Position numbers and translations under genes: made by a program. From Areca catechu (Eukaryota > Streptophyta > Magnoliopsida > Arecales > Arecaceae): 64,000 nucleotides of DNA. Numbering within the stretch: the stretch's first letter is position 1; each line of letters opens with the position of its first letter. The stretch lies in the NCBI GenBank assembly GCA_021397845.1, contig CM038038.1:64660748-64724747 (forward strand). Reading direction: 5' to 3'. The notes beneath the pieces are model-generated. The model saw only the letters and a list, made by a program, of their open reading frames with translations, was not told the DNA's origin and searched no databases. Below are positions 11,574 to 22,094 of this stretch, piece after piece.

Positions 11574-13042
11574 AATATGTTCATTTTGTAGTATAATGAT
11601 GCTCATGCTAATAACATCTCCTTTCTTTCTTAAGTACTTGGATTGAGTGCTTCACCATGGCCGTCCGATCATACAAGAGAAGTAGGGCTGCAAGACCCTC
11701 TCTTCCCATTCAATGGGATTTTCTATGGCATATAGGGGTGCTGCTGTGATTGACTCTTGAAAAGAAAAATAAGAAGAAAAAAAATTATAGATTAAAAATG
11801 TTTTAATCTAATGAAATGATCATAAAATAACTTTAGATAAGATCTAAGAGTTATTTTTGATCGGTTTTGCTTGAATGTTTGGAGAAATATTTGATTTGAA
11901 ATCACTGTTTTTAGTTGTCTCAAGCTGTGAGTTGATACTTGGCCTTTGAAGTGTCGACTCATGAAAAAATTTCCTGAGATCTGGTTTCTGTTTTTTTTCT
12001 GAGATAGACTGAAGTATCGATACTTGACCCTGAAGTGTCGACACTTGACCCTGAAGTGTCGACACTTGACCTATGAAGTGTCGACACTTAAGTGCATGCT
12101 AGAAAACATGTTGTTCTATTTTTTGTTCCCTGTCTCAGGCCTTGAGTCGACACTTGCTCCTGAAGTGTCGACACTTTGGTTGAAAAATTCTAAAAAATAG
12201 TGAATTCAAATTTTATTTTTGTATAATTATTTTACATGATAAATTAAAATTATTTTAATTTATTTGAGGTTGTTGAACTTAATTTTGAATTAAGAATGAC
12301 TAAAAACTCTAGGAATATGATTCAAAATATTTTAAGTCATTTCAATAAGCTTTAAGGGTCATGGGTTAGCTTCTATTAGGTCCTTAATTAGGTTAGACCT
12401 AAGTTTAGATGCATTGGACTAATTAGAGAACTAATATAATCAAATGTTGAGTTAGGATTTCTTTTCTAGTTCTATCTAATAGTTAGATTGATTAGTCTAT
12501 AATCTAAATGGACCTAATTTGTGGCTCAGTGGAAAGCCCGAGTCTTTAGGCTAGTCTAATCGAGTCTGATAAACCGATTGGTGTCGAGGTAAGTTTGGTA
12601 TTATGATCATGGTTCTTTGGAGCTACCTCTTACCTGGCCAACTCTGTTGGTGTCTAAGGCAAGATAGTTAATGGCGAAACCCAACCCATGATCTCACTTA
12701 CCTGGCTAATGTGGTCAATCAGGATTGATTAGATAGCTCATTGACTCGTGTTAACCCTTGTCATCCATGGTTAATCAGTCTTGACTGATTTTAGATGCCC
12801 ATGGATCATTAGTTATGTGAAACCCTCCTTGATTACTGATGTGGTCAGTGGGAGGTTGATCCATGTCTTCACATCTCTTCATCTGTCACATTATTTAAAA
12901 ACTCTCTAAATTATTAGGTCCTTAAAAGGACAAAGTTATAGAGATAACCAAGTCCTAGCCTCCCATTAAGTGGGATAGTAATGTATCCAGTAGTTCGGAG
13001 TTCATCGGTAGATCCAAAGATCGGGTGTTCATCGGGCTATTG
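11574..13042 (+). other. Copia-2 leader, first part (noncoding)
   Basis: No coding sequence recognised. It holds a second TGTCGACAC palindrome cluster (11935-12180), and a block at 12629-12710 with CTTACCTGGCCAA, GGTGTCTAAGG and CTTACCTGGCTAA motifs that recur in the Gypsy-1 leader. It ends in the TSD copy TATTG (13038-13042) where Gypsy-1 enters; the leader resumes at 21654. Confidence 0.75.
11935..12180. repeat. AAGTGTCGACACTT palindrome cluster in Copia-2 leader
   Basis: Around seven exact or near-exact copies, with linkers such as GACCCTG and GACCTATG. The same palindrome as in the Copia-2 LTRs, but in the internal leader. Confidence 0.82.
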
Positions 13043-14372
13043 TGGTGTGGGAACCAGAATCAGGAAAAGACTCCAACCTATTCAATTCAAGTATGAGTCC
13101 TTATGGTTGGATTAGTCCTGTAATTAGTCCTGTAATTTCTCTTTCAATTTTGAGTTCAAATAATCTTGTAATTAATTTCGAGTCCATATTGGGTCTGGTC
13201 CAGTTGAAGTCAAAGTCTTAGTCAAATTAATTTCGAGTCCATGCTGGGTCGGGTCCAATTTGAAGCCTTAGTCCAGTTGAAAGTCAGATTTTGAAACATC
13301 AAGACAAGTCCAAGGCCAAGTGGTGCCACATGCCACTTGCCACCTTAGTGCCACATCAGCTACCACTTGCCACCTCAGCACCATCTCAGCTAGAAGCCAC
13401 CTCATCAAGTGGTCCCCACTTTGGCGCCACTTGTCATGGGTTGAAGGAACTCCAAGAGGGTGCCCAAGAAGAAAGTTTGAATTCAAAATGTTGGTTGGCC
13501 ACCCTCTTCCACAAATCAAGCATCAAGGCCTACAAATCCTCTAACTCTCCTTGTAATCCTCCACATTTTAGGGATTTTCAAATTTTAAAGATTTATAAGG
13601 CTCCTATTAAAGGCTTTGGGACGCCCCATTGTAAAAGAAATGGATGAATAAAATTTTTGGCTTGGATTATTCTTTCTATGTGATTGTCTTTGTGTCAATG
13701 TGGTTTAGTCTTTCTCCTCTTCCACGCCCACTCTAGTTCCTCCCTTCTTCCATCTCCAACGCCCAAAGACTCCTTTCTTCTTCTCCAATCTCAAGTGAGC
13801 CTTCAACATGCAATGGTGAATCAAGAGGATCAACACAAGGAGACCAACCTGTTCCATTTCAAGCACTCCACCATGGCGCCAAGAAGGATCCCCATCAATG
13901 CTTCATCCACCTCTCTTTCCTTTCTCCATTTCATGTTTTGTTAAGTTCTTTCATCTTAGGGATTTCTTTGTTGCAGGGTTCTCTGGGATTCCGACTTTAA
14001 GAGGAAGGATCTCTTGCCACCAATCCAGAAAGCAAGAAGAGTCTCCAACCTGTAGCATGGCATGGTCATCTGGAAGATCCCCTCAAGAGTTATCTTATTC
14101 TTATTGGAAAATCAATGCCAGGTAAGTTAGTATCAATTAGGTCTGAGACATTAATCTGACTAGCATGACTGGTGGTTTTAATTCTGTCCTATTTCTTTAT
14201 TATTTCGAAGTCTCGGTAATTAGAGTTATGCATGATCATTCAAGTTTGCTTCATTAACTTATCTTTGATAAATTATGCTGAACTCTTCATATGCCGATAA
14301 AACTTTCCAATTAATCTTCGCTAATCTCCTTTAGAGTTGCATAGTTTCATCTTCACTTTGCATTCCCTACCA
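13043..14372 (+). repeat. Gypsy-1 5' LTR
   Basis: Begins TGGTGTGGGAACCAG, ends CCCTACCA, followed by a 4-base gap and the PBS. It differs from the 3' LTR by scattered substitutions and a tandem 12-base duplication (TTAGTCCTGTAA, around 13107-13130) present only here. Short reading frames inside are not conserved as proteins. Confidence 0.95.
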
Positions 14373-14376
14373 ATCT

Positions 14377-14388
14377 TGGTATCAGAGC
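14377..14388 (+). other. Gypsy-1 primer-binding site
   Basis: TGGTATCAGAGC, a perfect match to the initiator tRNA-Met complement, just after the 5' LTR. Confidence 0.93.
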
Positions 14389-15598
14389 ATGGTTGCATTA
14401 GGGTAGAATAGTTTTATCTTAGATCCAAATTAGATCAAAAACTCACGCCTCCTGAGCGGGTGTACTCAAGTACACTGTCACGATCCATGGGAGTAATGAG
14501 GCTTCGCGCCGGACGTGAAGTTTTAGATTAGAGTTTGGTAAAGCATCACAATTCCTTTAATTTCTTTTTTTTTTTTTCTATGAATCTAAATCTGCTGGCT
14601 GTGATCAAAAAAAAAAAAATTCAAAAGAAAAAAATAGTACATTTTGCATTGCCATATTTTTTTTTGATTCCATATAAGGTTAGCTATAATCACATAAAGT
14701 TTCAGCATCAGAAGAAATTCACAAAAAATACTAAAATTCCTACTTCAATCTTCTGTCCTACTGAAATAGTCTGTAGTACATGGTGTGTTGTTTTTATTGT
14801 TTCTCTATATATATAGATAAAAATTTTTTGATTTTTGTTTTTCTGGGATCCTCATAATTCATATTATTTTTCAAAAAAATTTCAGATTTTATTTCGATTG
14901 TTAGAATTTCTAGCATTCGAAATACTCTCTGAGATTCAATCTGAACTGAAATTCCAGCAAGAACCAATCTCAGAAAATTTTTGAATTTGAAGTTCAAATT
15001 TTAAATTTTAAAATTTTGAATTCTGACATTATAGAATATGAAACTTGGAGTTTGAAATTTAAATTTTAAAATTTAAGTTTGAATTTGGAATTGTTTGAAA
15101 ACTAATCAAGTCAAATAATTAAGTCAGCTCATAAAACACAAAACAAAAAATTTTTTTTGCATTCATTTGAAAACATCTTAAGGGCATCAATATGACATGG
15201 GGGCAAGAGTTCATCACTTGTCCTTAGCCCAAAACCACAACCCATCATCTCGATCCCAATCCTTAATTAAAACCAATTAGACCTAATCACCCTGGTGGGT
15301 TAGGGACACCAACGAGTCGGGTTCGGATTAGGGTCAAGTTGATTGTGTCCACTAATTGGAGTGTGCTTACGGGCTTGGTGTCTAGGATTTGTGTATTAGG
15401 GCTTGTGGGTTGGTTCGCTTACCTGGCCAATCACAGATTGGTGTCTAAGGTTGGCAGAACAGGGACCTCCACTCCCCTTCCCACCTACCTGGCTAAGTCA
15501 CGTAAGTTACTACTAGCTAGTTGGTCCTTTTAATTAGATCTCTAATTCGTACTCTAGGTCTAGAAATCCTTAGCCCGAGTTTGAGTCTAATTGTTTGC
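14389..15598 (+). other. Gypsy-1 leader (noncoding)
   Basis: Long A/T-rich untranslated leader with poly-T and poly-A runs near 14567-14640. The 3' part carries CTTACCTGGCCAATC, GATTGGTGTCTAAGG and CTACCTGGCTAAG motifs (15418-15497), a related partial copy at 15365-15387, and is followed by gag. No convincing gene. Confidence 0.75.
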
Positions 15599-16878
15599 AT
15601 AACAACTAGATCAGGAACTCCTTACCACCCTTCACAAGACCAACCAAGTTCATCCATGGACACTAGTAAGGAAGCCCTTATGAGATCTATGATTGAGCGA
15701 CTTGAACATTTGGATTCTAGGTTTGATCAATTCGAGGAAAGGATAGGAAACCTAGAGGAATCTAGGTTGACCCCAACTGAACCACCTTCACCCAGATTAC
15801 CTTCAGTTCGCCCTAGAGCCCAACGATAAGAACATACACCTAATCCAATTCATAGAAGCCACATCAGGATTATGCTGATTACACTCCAGAGCCATATCCT
15901 AGAAGACCTCGCCATGATACTTTTGATCAGGATGATCGGGCCTTAAGGAATATCCATCTAAATGCACCAACCTTTGAGGGAAGCCTAGATCCTAAGGTGT
16001 ACATAGACTGGGAGGCTGACATGGACCAATATTTTGACTGGTATGATATGTCTGAAGAGAGAAGATTCAAGTTTGCCAAAATCAGACTAGTCCGTCAGGC
16101 TAGGTTGTATTAGGGAAATGTTGAATGCATAGCTAGGCAGAGGGGAGACTTACCTATAGCGACCTGGAGAGACATGAAGAGAAAGCTTAGAGAGAAATAT
16201 TTGCCTATGTCTTATCAGCAAAGGTTGTTAGATCAGTGGCAGCGATTGACACAAGGAAATAAGACCGTTTCTGAATACGTTGCTAAATTTGATGAGTTTG
16301 TAATGCGATGCAACGTAGTCGAGTCTGAGGCAGCTACTTTATCGAGGTTTAGATCAGGATTGAATGAAGATGTAAAAGGAAAATTATTTTTGAGAGAAGT
16401 CCATGATTTAGAACAGGCATACCAAGTTGCCATGGACTATGAGACGTTTCAGAGGAGAGCTTCATTTAGGCGACCAGAGCCCACTAGGTTTAATCCTCCT
16501 GTTAGTCGACCTAGTTCAGTCCCTAATACAGCCAATAGACCAAGACCCAGCTCGAATCCAACCCCTAGACCCAACCCTGCCATTCCTCCAATTCCTAGAG
16601 AAGACAAAGGAAAGAGCCCTGAAGTTCGAGGTGAGAGGGAGCGAGTCTGCTATAAGTGTCGTAAACCCGATCATTTCCTGAGCTAATGTCCCTCTAGAGC
16701 TTTACATATAGGGGAGGTAGAAGAAGAAGAAGAATCAGAACCCGTGGAGAATAATGAAGAGGAGGTTTATGAAGCAGGGGATTGCTTAGCTGATGAGTAT
16801 GAAGGAGATGAAGAAAATGTAGACTCATCAGATGTGTTAGGAGTTGTGAGATGTATCATGACACAGACCAAAGAGTAG
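15599..16878 (+). pseudogene. Gypsy-1 gag (broken)
   Basis: Gag forms the virus-like particle and packages RNA. The homologous gag start in Gypsy-3 is ATG followed by Thr-Thr-Arg; here the codon is ATA (15599-15601), leaving ATG at 15656 as the next in-frame start. The N-terminal helical part (SMIERLEHLDSRFDQFEERI) is followed by the retrotransposon gag core (EGSLDPKVYIDWEADMDQYF, then YQQRLLDQWQRLTQG), a Pro/Arg-rich linker, and a zinc knuckle CYKC...H...C (16648-16689). Stops lie at 15827 (TAA), 16111 (TAG), 16684 (TAA, inside the knuckle) and 16876 (TAG), all at expected Gln or Trp codons. One small frameshift is near 15860. Confidence 0.9.
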
Positions 16879-18663
16879 GAAGACTGGCGTAGGACTAGCA
16901 CCCTACATACATTTGTCAAAATAGGAGAAAAGGTCTGTAAGATCGTGATCGATAGTGGAAGCTGTGTCAATGCCATTTCCACTAGTGCAGCCAAGAGTCT
17001 AGGATTACCCACTGAACCACATCCCAATCCATATAAGGTATCCAGGATCGATTCCACTTCTATCCCAATCAAGCAGAGATGTCATGTTCGAATCCAACTT
17101 CAGTCCTATCAGGAACGAATCTGGTGTGATATGCTCCCTATGGGAGTAAGTAGCATCATCCTAGGTAGGCCATGGCTGTTTGACCATGATGTGATAATTT
17201 TTGGTCGAACAAACTCCTGTGCTTTCAATTTCAATGGCAAGAAAATTGTCATTCATCCAACCCAGCCTAAGGACAACACTAAAAGAGAAGCTAGCAGCCT
17301 GAAAGAAAAAAGGACTGGATTAAATTTGATAGGTGCAAGAGAATTAGAAAAGGACATTAATGAGGGAGCACCTATTTGGATGGTAGCTGCTAAGGAAACT
17401 AAGGACCACACCCCTGTAGAACACCCTCAAGACGTGGTCCAATTATTAAAAGAATTTGAAGACATGTTTCCCGAGGACCTACCCGATAGTCTTCCACCTT
17501 TAAGGGACATACAACATGCTATAGATTTAGTCCCTGGCACGACTTTACCTAATTTGCCTCATTATAGGATGAATCCAACTGAACATCAGGAGTTACAAAG
17601 GCAAGTTAGTGAACTTCTTAGAAAGGGGTTTGTCAGAGAAAGTTTAAGCCCATGTGCAGTCCCTGCCTTGTTAACCCCTAAGAAGGATGGCACCTGGAGG
17701 ATGTGTGTAGACAGCCATGCCATCAACAAGATTATTGTTAAATATAGGTTTCCAATCCCAAGACTGGACGATATGTTAGACATGATAGCCGGATCAACGA
17801 TTTTCTCCAAGATAGACTTAAAGAGTGGCTATCACCAGGTTAGGGTTAGGCCTGGAGATGAATGGAAGACCGCTTTTAAGACTAAAGATGGATTATATGA
17901 GTGGTTAGTCATGCCGTTCGGTCTGTCCAATGCACCCAGCACCTTTATGAGAATTATGAATCAGGTGTTGAAAACTTTCATCGAGAAATTTGTGGTGGTC
18001 TACTTTGATGACATTCTTATCTATAGCAAGACTAAGGCAGACCATTTAACCTACCTAAGGCAAGTTTGCCAAGTCCTTAGAAAGGATAGCCTCTATGCCA
18101 ATATCAAGAAGTGTGATTTCTTAACACATAGAGTTATCTTTCTAAGATTCGTAGTCACATCTGAAGGAGTGTCCGCTGACCTTGCAAAAATTAAGTCCAT
18201 AGTAGAGTGGCCTGTACCCAAAAGCATCCATGATATCCGTAGTTTCCATGGTTTAGCCACCTTCTATAGGAGATTCATTAGAGGGTTCAGTACGATAGTG
18301 GCTCCAATCACTGATTGTATTAGGAAGGGAACTTTTGAGTGGACTAAAGCAGCATACAAAGCCTTCCTAAAAATTAAGAAAAAAATGACACACGCACCCG
18401 TCTTGAGGTTACCCGATTTTACCAAAGTGTTCGAGGTTGCTTGTGATGCTTCTGGGATAGGAATTGGAGGTATCTTGAGTCAAGAGAATCACCCAGTAGC
18501 ATATTTCAATGAAAAGTTAAATGAAGCGAGACTAAGGTATTCCACCTATGATAGGGAGCTGTATGCGGTAGTTCAGTTATTACGTTATTGGAGGCATTAT
18601 CTTCTACCACAAGAGTTTGTCCTATTTTCTGACCACGAAGCTCTTAGGTTCCTTAGTTCTTAG
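16879..18663 (+). CDS. Gypsy-1 protease-reverse transcriptase-RNase H (open segment of polyprotein)
   Basis: The longest open frame in the window, continuous in the same frame as gag and integrase. The aspartic protease motif IDSGS is at 16948-16962, with the second protease landmark ILGRPW at 17158-17175. RT shows KKDGTWRMCVD, FSKIDLKSGYHQVRV, LVMPFGLSNAPSTF and the catalytic YFDD (18001-18012). RNase H shows VACDASGIGIGGILSQ, YSTYDRELYAV and FSDHEALRFL before a TAG at 18661 where Gln is expected. Domain order and length are normal for a chromovirus. The 5' stop at 16876 and this one mean it cannot be translated as one polyprotein without readthrough. Confidence 0.93.
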   Translation, partial: EDWRRTSTLHTFVKIGEKVCKIVIDSGSCVNAISTSAAKSLGLPTEPHPNPYKVSRIDSTSIPIKQRCHVRIQLQSYQERIWCDMLPMGVSSIILGRPWLFDHDVIIFGRTNSCAFNFNGKKIVIHPTQPKDNTKREASSLKEKRTGLNLIGARELEKDINEGAPIWMVAAKETKDHTPVEHPQDVVQLLKEFEDMFPEDLPDSLPPLRDIQHAIDLVPGTTLPNLPHYRMNPTEHQELQRQVSELLRKGFVRESLSPCAVPALLTPKKDGTWRMCVDSHAINKIIVKYRFPIPRLDDMLDMIAGSTIFSKIDLKSGYHQVRVRPGDEWKTAFKTKDGLYEWLVMPFGLSNAPSTFMRIMNQVLKTFIEKFVVVYFDDILIYSKTKADHLTYLRQVCQVLRKDSLYANIKKCDFLTHRVIFLRFVVTSEGVSADLAKIKSIVEWPVPKSIHDIRSFHGLATFYRRFIRGFSTIVAPITDCIRKGTFEWTKAAYKAFLKIKKKMTHAPVLRLPDFTKVFEVACDASGIGIGGILSQENHPVAYFNEKLNEARLRYSTYDRELYAVVQLLRYWRHYLLPQEFVLFSDHEALRFLSS

Positions 18664-20403
18664 AAGAAATTGAACCCTAGTTATGGGAAATGGGTAGAGT
18701 TCAAACAAACTTATACGTTCGTACTGAAACATCGTGCCAGTACTGAAAATAGGGTTGCCGATGCGTTGAGTCGTCATTCCATGTTGTTGACTTCTGTGAG
18801 CAATGAGGTAGTAGGGTTTGATAGATTGAAAGAGGAGTATCCTACATGCCCTGATTTTGGCAACATCTATCGATCCCTTCAACAAGGACCATCTAGTAAG
18901 CATAGTGATTATACCCTTTTAGATGGATACCTTTTCAAAGGAAATCAGTTGTGTATTCCCAAGATCTCTGTTAGGGAATTTCTGATCTAGGAAGTTCATG
19001 CTGGAGGCTTGTCAGGATATTTTGGTAGGAATAAGACTATCTTAGCAATAGAAGACCAATTCTTTTGGCCTGGTCTCAAAAGAAATGTGGCCCAGATTGT
19101 AGCTCAGTGCTGTACCTGTGCTGTTGCAAAACAGAAAAGACAGAACACCGGTCTGTACACACCCTTACCTGTCCCTGATTGTCCATGGAAGGATATCAGC
19201 ATGGATTTTGTAGTAGGCCTCCCTAAGACGTCTAGGAAGCATGATTCTGTCTTTGTGGTTGTCGATCGTTTCACCAAGATGGCTCACTTCATTCCTTGTT
19301 CTCAAACTTTAGATGCTTCGAAGGTGGCCAAGCTTTTTCTCGATCAGGTCGTTAGGCTTCATGGTTTACCCAAAACCATTGTGTCCGATAGAGATGTCAA
19401 ATTTACTAGCTATTTCTGGAAAACCCTCTAGCACATGTTCGGTACCAAGCTGAAATTCTCTACTGCCTATCATCCTCAAACCAATGGCCAGACAGAGGTA
19501 GTAAACCGAAGCTTAGAAAATCTGTTGAGATGTTTAGTTGGTGACAACCTGGGAAACTGAGACCTATTACTTCCTCGTGCTGAATTTGCCTACAACAGCT
19601 CAGTTAATAGGTCTATTGGGAAAAGTCCGTTCGAAGTGGTCCATGGATACAGACCTAGGAAACCTTTAGACCTAGCTCCATTACCCACACATGCACGAGT
19701 GTCTGAGTCTGCTGAGTCATATGCATAGCATATTAGGGAATTGCATAAGGAGATTAGCCAAAAGATCCAATCGAGCAATGAACTCTATAAGCATATGACT
19801 AATTCACATAAACGGTTAAAAGAATTTAATGAAGGGGACTCCGTTATGATCAAATTTAAACCTGAAAGGTTTCCGCCGGAAACTATGAAGAAACTCCATG
19901 CCCGGGGAGCTGGACCTTTCAAAATAATAAAGAAAATTGGACCTAATGCTTATGTATTAGAATTACCACCAGGTTATGGCATTAGTTCAACCTTTAATGT
20001 TTCAGACTTAAAAGAATACAAAGAATCTGCATTGATACCTAGTGAGCTTTTTGGTCCTAATGTTTCTTTTGAGAGTGAAACACCAAATGAGTGTCCACCA
20101 CCAAGTGTTCCTGAGAGAAAGGAGAGAATTGAAAGGATCTTGGATGACCAGATCATTGCTACTAGAAATAAAGGCTACCAACGTTATCTAGTTAGATGGC
20201 AAGGATGTCCTGAATCTGAAGACTCCTAGATTTCCCGAGAGGACCTACAACAAATCGACCCAGATGCATTAGAAGCTTATCAAGCCAACCCTCACTCGAT
20301 AGGGTCGAGTTCCTCTCACCCCGGGAGAATTGGTGTGGAAACCAGAATCAGGAAAAGACTCCAACCTATTCAATTCAAGTCTGAGTCCTTATGGTTGGAT
20401 TAG
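18664..20403 (+). pseudogene. Gypsy-1 RNase H end, integrase and chromodomain (broken by stops)
   Basis: Same frame as the upstream domains. The RNase H end reads KHRASTENRVADALSRH. Integrase has its zinc region around 18990-19130 (CCTCAVAK), catalytic Asp in SMDFVVGLP and in SDRDVKF, and YHPQTNGQTEVVNRSLE with the catalytic Glu. The GPY/F-like segment is RGAGPFKIIKKIGPNAYVLEL. The C-terminal chromodomain shows RILDDQII and GYQRYLVRWQG (20140-20225); it may direct integration to marked chromatin. Stops at 18988, 19429, 19558, 19726 and 20227 sit at expected Gln or Trp. The frame then reads through GSSSSHPGRIG, across the polypurine tract, and ends at 20401-20403 inside the 3' LTR. Confidence 0.92.
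20316..20330 (+). other. Gypsy-1 polypurine tract
   Basis: ACCCCGGGAGAAT immediately before the 3' LTR. A short, imperfect tract that also encodes the conserved HPGRI of the polyprotein tail. Primes plus-strand cDNA synthesis. Confidence 0.7.
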
Positions 20404-21648
20404 TCCTGTAATTTCTCTTTCAGTTTTGAGTCCAAATAATCTTGTAATTAATTTCGAGTCCATATTGGGTCTGGTCCAGTTGAAGTCAAAGTCTTAGTCC
20501 AATTAATTTCGAGTCCATGCTGGGTCGGGTCCAATTTGAAGCCTTAGTCCAGTTGAAAGTCAGATTTTGAAGCATCAAGACAAGTCCAAGGCCAAGTGGT
20601 GCCACATGCCACTTGCCACCTTAGTGCCACATCAGCTACCACTTGCCACCTCAGCGCCATCTCAGCTAGAAGCCACCTCATCAAGTGGTCCCCACTTTGG
20701 CGCCACTTGCCATGGGTTGAAGGAACTCCAAGAGGGCGCCTAAGAAGAAAGTTTGAATTCAAAATGTTGGTTGGCCACCCTCTTCCACAAATCAAGCATC
20801 AAGGCCTACAAATCCTCTAACTCTCCTTGTAATCCTCCACATTTTAGGGATTTTCAAATTTTAAAGATTTGTAAGGCTCCTATTAAAGGCTTTGGGATGC
20901 CCCATTGTAAAAGAAATGGATGAATAAAATTTTTGGCTTGGATTATTCTTTCTATGTGATTGTCTTTGTGCCTATGTGGTTTAGTCTTTCTCCTCTTCCA
21001 CGCCCACTCTAGTTCCTCCCTTCTTCCATCTCCAACGTCCAAAGACTCCTTTCTTCTTCTCCAATCTCAAGTGAGCCTTCAACATGCAATGGTGAATCAA
21101 GAGGATCAACACAAGGAGACCAGCCTGTTCCATTTCAAGCACTCCACCATGGCGCCAAGAAGGATCCCCATCAATGCTTCATCCACCTCTCTTTCCTTTC
21201 TCCATTTCATGTTTTGTTAAGTTCTTTCATCTTAAGGATTTCTTTGTTGCAGGGTTCTCTGGGATTCCGACTTTAAGAGGAAGGATCTCTTGCCACCAAT
21301 CCAGAAAGCAAGAAGAGTCTCCAACCTATAGCATGGCATGGTCATCTGGAAGATCCCCTCAAGAGTGATCTTATTCTTATTGGAAAATCAATGCCAGGTA
21401 AGTCAGTATCAATTAGGTCTGAGACATTAATCTGACTAGCATGACTGGTGGTTTTAATTATGTCCTATTTCTTTATTATTTCAAAGTCTCGATAATTAGG
21501 GTTATGCATGATCATTCAAGTTTGCTTCATTAACTTATCTTTGATAAATTATGCTGAACTCTTCATATGCCGATAAAACTTGTCAATTAATCTTCACTAA
21601 TCTCCTTTAGAGTTGCATAGTTTCATCTTCACTTTGCATTCCCTACCA
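20331..21648 (+). repeat. Gypsy-1 3' LTR
   Basis: TGGTGTGGAAACCAG...CCCTACCA, followed by TSD TATTG. Nearly identical to the 5' LTR, lacking its 12-base duplication. The first 73 bases are also the end of the polyprotein frame. Confidence 0.95.
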
Positions 21649-22094
21649 TATTGGAATTGTTGTTCCTAATATGATGGCTCAGTACGACTCTCTTAACGGT
21701 GGTCAGGTGAGCCAGCCAAAGTCGAGCTTGACCATTCGTTAGTTAGAAGCATTGAATTTTGTCATGTTAATGGTTGGACCTAACCAAGACCTTCAATAGG
21801 AGGCCCAAAGGCCAATTAAAGTGCTCCTTGGGGCAAAACACAATTACTAAAGGTTGCTTGGAGAAGTGATCGATTGAAGAACCTACCTTTAGACATGCAT
21901 GGGTGGGACGGCCAAAGTCGGGCTCATGTGTTATCTATTGGACTCTAGTACCCTCTAAGGAATTAAAGTAATTCCTCAGATTGGAGGTAGAGGTTACCAA
22001 TCTGTGCAAAATAGTGGGAGGGACCTTTAGACTAAAGTTCATGTCTTTATGTTAATAATTCATATATACTAATTAGTTTTGGTTTTCCTTTCAG
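21649..22094 (+). other. Copia-2 leader, second part (noncoding)
   Basis: Resumes after Gypsy-1 (first five bases are the TSD copy) and runs to the gag ATG. It contains two copies of a motif with GGCCAAAGTCG(A/G)GCT around 21714 and 21911. No reading frame of note. Confidence 0.75.

Larger units (their letters stand above)
13043..21648 (+). mobile_element. Gypsy-1, chromovirus (Ty3/gypsy) with both LTRs
   Basis: Complete 8.6-kb gypsy element with TSD TATTG at 13038-13042 and 21649-21653. LTRs are 13043-14372 and 20331-21648 (TGGTGTGG...CCCTACCA). The order gag, protease, RT, RNase H, integrase, chromodomain is that of chromoviruses, probably the Tekay/Del group. By-eye comparison of the LTRs shows roughly 25-30 substitutions and a 12-base indel, about 2% divergence, so this is the youngest solvable insertion. 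The coding frame is almost indel-free but carries ten nonsense codons. Confidence 0.95.

Noticed and set aside
13268..13647. Overlapping frames on both strands in the Gypsy-1 LTR (also at 20544-20820)
   Set aside because: Created by repeated GCCACTTGCCACCT-like sequence in the LTR; they are present in both LTRs and lack any known domain.
15827..20229. Stop codons at Gln and Trp read as a variant genetic code or readthrough
   Set aside because: TAA, TAG and TGA are all involved and stand for both Gln and Trp. Other elements here show the same transitions at non-stop positions. Mutation explains this better than recoding.
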